From Circinella minor (taxonomy: Eukaryota; Mucoromycota; Mucoromycetes; Mucorales; Lichtheimiaceae): a stretch of DNA of 43,274 bases. This document shows positions 35,502 to 43,274 of the stretch, piece by piece (within the stretch, counting starts at the first letter, position 1; each line of letters opens with the position of its first letter). Both the position numbers and the translations under genes were made by a program. The stretch covers positions 1-43,274 of the forward strand of contig JAEPRB010000302.1 of NCBI GenBank assembly GCA_016758965.1. The letters are read 5' to 3'. The notes below the pieces were generated by a model, which made no database searches, had not been told where the DNA came from, and saw only the letters and a program-made list of their open reading frames with translations.

Positions 35502-37313
35502 TTCTCTTTTATGGAAGGAAGTACAAGCTCTTGTAAGTACGTAGTCAAAATAAAAACCTCTGAAATGAGTGGAATATATAAAAGCTTACTATTTACATGT
35601 ATTTAGAAAACTGCGTATGCAGCCCATAGAATTGAAGGTTTAGAAACGGCCGCTGCCATTGCAACGAGTGTCAACCAGTCACTTTGGTCAATGGGCGGAA
35701 GTAGCAGCAGCAATTTTCAAAATAAGGAGATGGATATTATCAGCAGTCAAGATACTGATGATACCACTAGCAGTGTTAGTTCAAGGTAAATATATAATGT
35801 ACATCAGCCATTATGTTCATGGACTAGGAGAACAGTTTTAACTCGTAGATCAATATAACATTAAAAAAATAGGTGTCTTGATCTACACGATCGGTCATTT
35901 GAAAGTGTAGAAGAATTTAAACATCCGTGTATAAATAAGATACAACTGCCAACCTTTATGATCGAAGAAGATGTCAGAAAGGAAGCAGTAAGTGTAATTG
36001 TTATCATATGAAATGACAGGATTTCATAGTAATAAATTATAACGTAGCAATCATACGTATAAATGATACTTTTAATAAAAACAGTGATAGACTGACAGTA
36101 ATACGTATAAATTTAATAAAACAAATAGGGTTCTACACGGATCGGATCGACCGGATATAAAGATCATTCACATCCATATCTACAAGTCCAGACCGGATAT
36201 GGATGGGGATGATGCGAATGCAGATCGGATGAGCGGATGTCGGATGAGATGAAAACACTGCTTCAGTAGTTGCAGATAGTTGAACAACAACCATTGAGCA
36301 AGTAATAACGTCGTTAATTATTATTATATTATATTGTTACGTACGGAACTATCAAGCTAACATTTATACATTTATACAGCTTTTACAGAAAGAAGAAATT
36401 GATCAGTGGGCAATTGAAAAATGAATCAATGAGTTCGAAGCTGAAGCTATTTTGAAGCAAGACGAATTTCTTTTTGCGTATTGCAAGGTTTTACGTGGCG
36501 CGCCTCATTTGTCCCGAAGGCAAACGAAAAAACAATTTCTGAAGACACCCTGGTGCACAGCTACTTGCACACACCACTACAATATTTTTTTGTTGAAAGT
36601 ACAGGGCTCGGGCACAAATGGTACGTAACTTATATAATCTTCTATCATGATTGTCATCGATGAGTATCATTATTGACAACTTTTATAGGGCTAATTCTTC
36701 GCTAGAGTCGACGAAAACAACAAAAAATTTACTACAACCCGATTTTACCTCGTACACAACTGTATATGGTCACAAATTTGATTTATTTGTTGTAGAAGTT
36801 AAGAAGCCCTCGTCGGCAGTATCAGATTTGTATAAGATTAGTGTCATGACAAAGCAAATGCTCAATCAGCTAATTAAACTCGGTGTTCCAAATCCACATG
36901 TTTGTGCCCTCGTTGTAAAAGGTAAGTTGATATATTATCATTATTATTATTATTTTGTGGCATGCTTTTATTTATTATTATCCTCTTTATTCATTGTACG
37001 TATCGATTCGTTGACTTCTATTTTGTTATCAGGTTATGAATGTACTTCATACCGAACGGACATAAAAGCTAAATATGTATACACGTTGATTGAATTAAAT
37101 AACTTCCGGCTGCCAAATGACCATTCAGAGATTAAATGTCTCCCCTTCCTTATGCAAAATTTACAGCAAGTAAAGAATGGTGCACTCTATACGCATAGTT
37201 TGCTAATGAACGAGTGTTCTTTGTAGGATATTGTGGTTGACATGGTGAAGCAAGTTAAAACATGTGCTGAACTTTGTAAGAAAAAAAAAAGGAATCGAAA
37301 GACGGATGGATAA
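35502..37313 (+). pseudogene. Broken gene, PD-ExK-like motif, unknown family
   Basis: Coding exons joined by good GT..AG introns: 35502-35532, 35607-35785, 35873-35987, 36380-36620, 36689-36921, 37033-37169, 37227-37313. Two lesions are visible in exon 36380-36620: an in-frame TGA at 36422-36424 (one transition from CGA) and a frame change near 36500, where the protein-like reading passes from the RGAP frame to the FVPKANEKT frame. From there the frame is open to the TAA at 37311. The end contains FDLFVVEVKKP (about 36776-36810), an acidic residue followed by E-x-K as in PD-(D/E)xK nuclease folds, and a Lys-rich tail. The intron 35988-36379 is about four times longer than its neighbours and carries an inserted repeat. 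The 5' end is not identified. I do not recognise the family; no restored protein is given. Confidence 0.6.
36128..36253 (+). repeat. Degenerate CGGAT repeat inside an intron
   Basis: The words CGGAT, CCGGATAT and GATCGGATGAGCGGATG recur about ten times in 125 bases, in a locally GC-richer patch within the oversized intron of the broken gene. It is unlike the surrounding DNA; a mini-satellite or fragment of a repetitive element. Confidence 0.5.
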
Positions 37314-38679
37314 TCGATTTTGAAACGGTAGTTACGAAATCAAAAAAAAAAAAAAAATTCTCATACAGAATACGAGGTCGAAAGATGGTTCTCTCCAGGA
37401 TAACAAGATCAATAACATCTAATATGCCTTTAAATAAAAGAGGAGCAAATTCAATGACAAGGGCTTAATCTCAGAGAATCGTAACAGGAAAAAAAAAAGA
37501 GATAGTAATTCATACGTAACAAACACACAAAAAAAATCTTACCATGTCCCTGTGTCAACAAATTCTTTCCCCTTCTATATGCTTTTTGTAATATGCCTCG
37601 AACAAATATGTCAGATCTGACGTTGTGTTTAACAGGAGACAATAAATAAAACAAAAATAGAGAGATACTAAATCATAGGTTTTTTTTAGTGTATGTAACA
37701 CACACTATGTACCAAAGTTCAATTCACACCATTTGAGGGTTAGGACATATGATAATAATAATCTACTTTAAAGAAATACGTATCCTTCTCTCTTTCACAC
37801 ACAACTATATTACTTTTATAAAACAATAATAATGCTGTCTGATTTTTTTTTTTTTTGTTTATAATAAGTACCATCATAAATTTAAAATGTCACAAATAGT
37901 TTCATGTTGTACATATTTAAGAAACATATGCTTAACAATAATTTTCATGGTCGTATGTTTATTTCTTTCATAAATTTTTATAGAACATAGTAAAAATTTA
38001 CTAATTACCATTATCATCCATCGTTATTATTATTATGCAAGAAAAAAAAAAAACTGCGAAGCCTGAGTTTATAAAAATGATTTTTTTTTAGAACATGGTC
38101 CAGCATTAACCTGAAAGAATATCTACAGTTATAGCAATAACTGCGTCATAGGTTTAATAATGTAATTTTTTTTTTTTTGGGCGGTAATAAATTATTATAC
38201 AGATGCATATAAACTAATTGAGTCCAGCCTTTTTATGGTGATGATGACGCCATTATATAAGCATCCATTTTTTAATTGATATGATGGATATAAAAGAATA
38301 TGAATATAGAAGCTTCTTTATATATGTGTGTGTGTGTCCGCAGTTACATGTTAATCAAAGTATTTCAAGAAAAAAAATCATACATTTTTCTATTTATTAA
38401 TATAAATAATAACAATAAAACAAATGATTAAAGAAAGACACATGGATCTAGATTACACAAACATATTTTTAGTGTGGGTTTCTTTGAAAAAAAAAGGGGG
38501 GAGGGGACTATCGCCCACTTGCCAAAATAATATTTCATGTGCATATGAACCCCACTTTAATTTTTTTTGGCCACAAAAAAAAAAAAGCCTTCTTCTTCTA
38601 TCTCTTATATATAAAACACTCATAGTCTTTTTTTTTAAAGAAAAAAAAATATATGTATATATATATCTCCTTTCCTTAA
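37314..38679. other. Spacer without gene
   Basis: Short open frames only, made mostly of homopolymer translation. TACGTA at 37513 and 37777. The final 100 bases are a T-rich, TATA-containing leader for the next gene. Confidence 0.6.
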
Positions 38680-39493
38680 ATGTCGACTGCCAATGTACTT
38701 GAACCTGCAACATTAAATAAACTTAATCCAAGTCCAGATATGGTCTTTGTTGCATCTGTCACTGTAGGTGAATCACGATCTTATTATTTTCGTCAGAATT
38801 TAAATACGGCTCCATCTTCTTCTCCAAAATATAACCCACCTAAACAAATTATACCATCTATACCTCGTCAACGAATGTAAATATTTATTTTTGTTTTTTT
38901 TTTTTATATAAAGAAAGGTGGGAGTTGAAAGAACTAAAAACTACTACTATTTTTGTTTTTGATATTACAGAAAAGCACCTACCAATTCATTTCTATCACC
39001 CATACGATCAGAAAAAGCACCTCCTCGACGAAGTAGTGCTAGTAGTGCAGTCACATCTAAATCACCACCTCCATTATTAATGTCATCACCATTATCAACA
39101 CAACAATTAATAAGGAAACAACCTAGTCTTATGATACCTTCTCAACCAGAGCCATCACAAGTACAAAAACCAAAACGACCTTACCCATTAATCCATGCAA
39201 TTTCATCACCAGCATCTATTTTTCCTTTAAAAATGAATCGTCGAAGAAGAAAAGTTAGTTTTAGTGAACATGTAGTAGTAGTTAGAACCATTATTCATAC
39301 AGATGAAGATGATATTGAGGAAGAAAAAGAAAATGATGAAGAAGATGATGAATCATTATGTATATATGATGTTTTTCGAAGGCATTCGACTGGTTCGGCG
39401 CCAACTACATCATCAGATGATATTGAAAATAATGAAGTTGCTAAGCAACAGATTTTGGGTGTATCTAAATCATTACAACGGTTTGTGTTTTGA
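38680..39493 (+). CDS. Disordered protein with RKVSF (PP1-type) motif
   Basis: Two exons, 38680-38876 and 38971-39493 (phase 2 join, donor GTAAAT, acceptor ACAG); 239 residues. No folded domain is recognised. Composition is Ser/Pro/Gln-rich with SPIRS and SPP sites, then a strongly basic patch followed by RKVSFSEHVVVV (159-170). KVSF fits the [KR]-[VI]-x-[FW] consensus for docking on protein phosphatase 1, and the basic residues just before it are typical. An acidic run (EEEKENDEEDDE) follows. Many fungal regulatory proteins have this layout, but a functional PP1 link is inference. The start is the first ATG after a T-rich leader, and the frame is continuous through the intron. Confidence 0.65.
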
Positions 39494-40335
39494 TAACAAC
39501 AACAACGACAACTACAATATATATATTTGGTATGCATTCTTCTATCAACAATAGTAATAATAAAATATCATCATTATAAATTTTTGTTTATTCCGTTGGC
39601 TTGGATTTATAAATTGTTTGTTGATGGATGACGAAATAACTTACTTTTATTAATATATCACAGAAATTGGGGCGCATTATTTAGTAAGAATAAGTCATAT
39701 GCGTGAGCAAACAAATGTCCATGTTCAAAAATGACTATAATATGCGAGTATGATAATTTTTTTTCGTCGTCTCATGATTCATTTTTTCTAAAGTTATTGA
39801 AAATGATCAATCAGGAAGATTTTATTATAATCATTAGATAATACCAAGAATACTTTTTTTTTTCTATTTACACATAATATTATTCAATTTTCTTATAAAG
39901 AACACCTTTTTATCCACTATCATCATTTATTTTCTTTTTTTTTTTTTTCATTTGTACCGCAAGGACGCGACCATATGCTCAAAGGTGTCGGTCAACTCAG
40001 TCTTTCACTTCAATAAACAAAAAAAGTTTAAACGAAGTACATAGTACATAAGGATGAGAAGCTTAAAAGAGAAAAAAAGAATTAAACAGGTATTCTCCAT
40101 ATAACTTCTTATAATAATTTTTTTTTTTTTTTGGGACATTACTTTTTCTGGTTTAAAATATTTAAATGTCTGTCATATCCAAATATAAAAGAAAAATGAG
40201 CACAGCTAAAATGAATGAATGAGACAGTGAAAAATAATAAAAAAAAATAGCCACAATATTATTAAAACATATACGTACGTAAATCAAGGTAGTTTCGTAA
40301 AGTGTTGATCTTTTCACTCATATAGCTTAAAAAAA

Positions 40336-40559
40336 GTGGCAAGTTGTAGTAAGGAAAGTAATAAAAAAGCACGTATTAATGAAGAAGAACAAAGAGATCG
40401 ATGTATTAATAATGATATTCGTGGAGTGGTCAATATACGCAGCACTCTTTTTTTTTCTCGTATGTAGCTCTAATATGATATTGTTTTATTTATCAGGATA
40501 GCAGCAGTGATGATGAATTTCCTATCCATCGATCAAGGGAAACCGGCGAGAAAATATAA
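40336..40559 (+). pseudogene. Possible gene fragment, charged protein
   Basis: Frame 40336-40443 encodes a charged stretch (KARINEEEQRDRCINNDIRG). After an AG at 40497-40498, a second piece reads DSSSDDEFPIHRSRETGEKI and stops at 40557-40559. The acidic DSSSDDE context looks like real protein, but no donor between the pieces is convincing and no upstream exons are found. Probably debris of a lost or mobile gene. Confidence 0.25.
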
Positions 40560-40889
40560 ATGAAACTGAAGAGGAGATGGTGGATTTGTGGTTAGTCTTT
40601 AAACGTTTGGTTTTTATATTGTCATGGTTTTTATTACATTTTTATTGACAAATACGTGTATTAGTGTGGCTCCAAAACGTGAGATATCTTTAATATTGAC
40701 AGTGGCTACTCTACAGCAGCTCGATGTCACCGAGCACAGCGTTATTATCATCAACATCAATGACAAGATCATTGCTCTTTTAATAGGTATCATACGTACC
40801 TTGGTAAGTTTTTAATTTTAATTTCTCTCTATTATTCACTTTTCAACTTTTGCTATATGCGACTGAACTAAAATTATTTTACCTTGGTG

Positions 40890-41122
40890 AATTTTGCGCC
40901 CATGATTTTACCGTTCCTGTTTTTTTTTTTTTTTTTTTTGTATCAAAATAGTTTACTTTCTTGGTGTTTATTTTTATTGATTTTTTTTTTTTTTGAAAAT
41001 GGATTTATATGAAATTCATTGACGAGCATTGTTGATGAAATATTGGATTTAATGGCTTTCATACTGAGCCAGTATAAAATATAAAGTGGGACGTAAAGGT
41101 GCAAAATCGTTGGCGCAAAATA
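40890..41122. repeat. Inverted repeat, possible MITE
   Basis: Left arm ATTTTGCGCCCATGATTTTA (40891-40910); right arm, read on the opposite strand from about 41122, ATTTTGCGCCAACGATTTTG. The matched core is 10 bases, extended imperfectly to about 24. The interior is T-rich with no open frame. TA-type flanks are not clear. Confidence 0.4.
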
Positions 41123-41753
41123 TTAATTTAGTTCAACACAAATGATTTCGTGTCACACCAAGTTGAAAAGCAAGGTGAGTGAAAATCCTGTAGTATCCTA
41201 TTTATAAATTTGGAATTCATAGAATAAGACCCTTGATTATAAATTGATTGAAAAAAATCCATATTTACAAAGAGTAGTAATCATACAAGTTTCTATTCAC
41301 AAAAAGGGGAGGAGGAGGATATTTTAGAGATATTTTAGGATTTAACATGGGTCCATGTAGATATTATTGTGAGCTGTGGATAATAAAAGATTAGAATAAT
41401 GATATATATATAAAAAGATGTTGTTTCAATTAATTAAAATACATCATTCAAACAGTAATTTTGTCTCTATGGTTCTACGTAGATCATAAAAATGAGAATA
41501 GTAGATTGATACATCCATCCTCTAAACGATCCGCTATACATTAAGGTCATGTCATTAGAGACAACGAATCCAAGACCTTCTATTGCCCTCAATAATATAT
41601 ATATATATATACAAAGAAATCATTATTTTAGCAAGAGGTAGAAGAAAGAATAAGATAGAGTAATAAAAAAAAAAGAAACAACAAGAGGGAGGGGGGTATA
41701 AAATGTATTATATACAAGTAATTATAGTAGTGTGTATATGTGTCTATACGTAT

Positions 41754-42621
41754 TTATTGAGGTTGTGGAGTTGATCGTCCTCTTTGTCGTGGATCTCGAC
41801 CTCTTCCTCTATATCCTCCTCGTGGTTGTTGTTGCTGATGTTGCTGTTGTCCAGGTCGTGATCGTGGATATGGCATACGTTGTTGATGTTGATGATGTTG
41901 TAATTGAGATTGTTGTTGTTGCTGTTGTTGATGATGTAAATTCTGCATATGATGTTGCATTGGATATGGAAGATGTTGTTGTTGTTGTTGTAAACCTTGT
42001 GACATAGGTGGACCTTGTAATACCTCATCTGAAAAATTAGGTTCTTCAATAAAAACAAGTGTATCTTGTCCCATTCGTTTTAATTTTGATGTACGTAATA
42101 CTGAAAATTGCATTCTACCTTCACGAAGTTTACATTCCCTATTTTTTATATAAATACAATTCTATTAATAAAACGTATCCTTTTTTTAAAAAAAAAAAAC
42201 TTTTCTACCGAAAACTTACCCATCTTGTATACGAAGAATATCTCCAATTCGTACATATTTTCCAAAAGCATGCCATATAATACATGACATACTACCTGTT
42301 TTATCTGCAACAATATATTTATGTATAACTTCACCTTCACGAGTCGTAATTGATTCTGGTTCTATCAAGAGTCAATATATGATGAAATAATGAAGAAGGA
42401 GGGGGAAAAATATATTAGATTAGATTAGATTAGATTCAAACATGGAAAAAAAAGACTCAAAAGTTATGGGAAACGCGTAAACTGTTAGTTTTACATTAAA
42501 TAATGGATATTGAATTAAATGTACCTTTTTTGATTACTATGACATCAGAAGTAATTCCTCGTTGCCCAGGTTTCATATCTTTAAGTAATATTTGATTGAT
42601 GGGAGGTGCTGGTCCGGCCAT
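41754..42621 (-). CDS. SOSS-B/NABP-type ssDNA-binding OB-fold protein
   Basis: Minus-strand exons 42621-42525, 42361-42220, 42138-41754; 207 residues. It matches the human SOSS subunit B (hSSB1/NABP) layout: LLKDMKPGQRGI, then the OB-fold strands with HKYIVADKTGSMSCIIW (family: CKVADKTGSINISVW), GDILRIQDG and LVFIEEPNFSDE. The family binds single-stranded DNA or RNA and, with INTS3-type partners in animals, acts in double-strand-break signalling. The C-terminus differs from animals: a Gln/His-rich low-complexity stretch (about 145-190) and an RGG-type end (RGGYRGRGRDPRQRGR), which suggests extra RNA-binding or condensate behaviour (inference). A short T-rich 5' region lies at 42622-42780. The plus-strand frame over the Gln repeats is a shadow. 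Confidence 0.88.
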
Positions 42622-43274
42622 GATTTATTATTATTATTGGGAAAAAGGTGACAAGAACTATTATTTTTATTAAAAGGTGAAAAAAAAGACAGATCCATTT
42701 CACGAAAACGGAAATTGAAAATGAGATTTTTTTTAAAAAAGAAAAAGCAATGCAAACCCACACACACACACAATTTTTTTAAGTATCCAAAAAAAGTTAA
42801 AAGGTTATTTTAATTTTGACAACCTTCTTAAAAAGATGTTGTGTTCCTCCTCTTCAAGTATCTATGGATATAATGTGTTGTACCACTTGACCATATATAC
42901 GGATCCATCATAGAAACTGACTGTTTTTTTTTAACCTTCCCCTACATCTATATAGAATAATACCGTTGTTTTCTCCAGTACGTATCATTTTCTGTTTTTT
43001 TTTATTCGTTTGTTCGTCATGTATGTATGATATTTTAGTTACTTGTACTTAGCAAACTAAACACACATAGAATTTACAATATACAAAAGCAAAAATCAAA
43101 GTAGTATGTAAACTAACAAATCAAAATGATTACGTATTATTTTATAACTCTGTTTTTTTTCTCCATATAAATTATAATTGTACACGTGCACCATAAAGTA
43201 ATCAGGCCCCTTCCTCCGCTTACAAGTCCCAAGATAGCAGATTTGACGTTATTTTTGGGTGGAACACATCGAAA
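42622..43274. other. Spacer to window end
   Basis: Upstream region of the SOSS-B gene: T/A tracts, a (CA)n run at 42757-42772 and TACGTA at 42979 and 43131. No gene is seen; a divergent gene may start beyond the window. Confidence 0.5.

Larger units (their letters stand above)
39494..41753. other. Spacer with coding-like debris
   Basis: No intact gene. Two exon-like fragments occur at about 40336-40445 and 40500-40559 (see separate entry), an inverted repeat at 40890-41122, and TACGTA at 40272, 40276, 40793, 41476 and 41747. The rest is AT-rich with homopolymers. Confidence 0.5.

Noticed and set aside
41732..42007. Plus-strand Val/Asp-rich open frame
   Set aside because: Antisense shadow of the Gln-rich repeats of the SOSS-B-type gene.
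1..43274. CRISPR arrays, rRNA and tRNA genes, telomere repeats
   Set aside because: Looked for and not seen; repeats present are tandem duplications, simple repeats and inverted-repeat elements.
1..43274. TACGTA as a bZIP (TTACGTAA-like) binding site
   Set aside because: Not fully excluded, but copy-to-copy comparison shows CGTA gained or lost as a block next to TA at unrelated positions, including introns and spacers, which does not fit a conserved regulatory site.

Overview
The window looks like nuclear DNA of an early-diverging (Mucoromycota-type, probably Mucorales) fungus. It is AT-rich, full of homopolymer and TA tracts, and its genes carry many short GT..AG introns. The recognisable proteins are housekeeping genes of filamentous fungi (gamma-COP, a Snx41/Atg20-type sorting nexin, Tcd1-type tRNA dehydratase, a SOSS-B-type ssDNA-binding protein). 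The organism assignment is an inference from gene style; no rRNA or tRNA gene is visible. All exon structures below were joined by hand from splice signals and reading-frame continuity.

Layout. (1) 1-13.7 kb is an accessory region built from a roughly 4.4-4.9 kb unit repeated in tandem. Each full unit carries a TATA-driven two-exon gene for a small secreted four-cysteine protein (307-998, 4697-5379, 9608-10312). The cysteine framework and flanking motifs resemble the Streptomyces subtilisin inhibitor (SSI) family. The array ends in a decayed partial unit next to a fold-back element and a TA-flanked inverted-repeat element (12205-12732). (2) 13.7-33.6 kb is a conserved, gene-dense core: F-box/PP2-like protein, Snx41/Atg20, Tcd1 (minus strand), gamma-COP (SEC21), an HSL-type alpha/beta hydrolase, and a leucine-rich-repeat protein resembling PPP1R37 with a PP1 docking motif and a C-terminal GAT-like domain. 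(3) 33.6-41.7 kb is again accessory: a clearly broken gene (35502-37313) with a PD-ExK-like motif, a small disordered protein with an RKVSF (PP1-type) motif, and coding-like debris. (4) 41.75-42.62 kb is a SOSS-B/NABP-type OB-fold gene on the minus strand.

Main observation. The hexamer TACGTA occurs about 66 times by eye, against roughly 15 expected from base composition. It sits almost entirely outside coding exons and is concentrated in the accessory regions. Aligning the repeat units with each other shows why: at several sites one copy has TACGTA where the other copies have just TA, so a 4-bp CGTA has apparently been inserted. This looks like the excision footprint of a TA-targeting transposon whose ends are C...G. 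Such an element is present in the window, flanked by TA.

The tandem secreted inhibitors probably act together outside the cell as a diversified set of protease inhibitors. The core genes have unrelated housekeeping roles (membrane traffic, tRNA modification, lipid or ester metabolism, phosphatase regulation, ssDNA handling).
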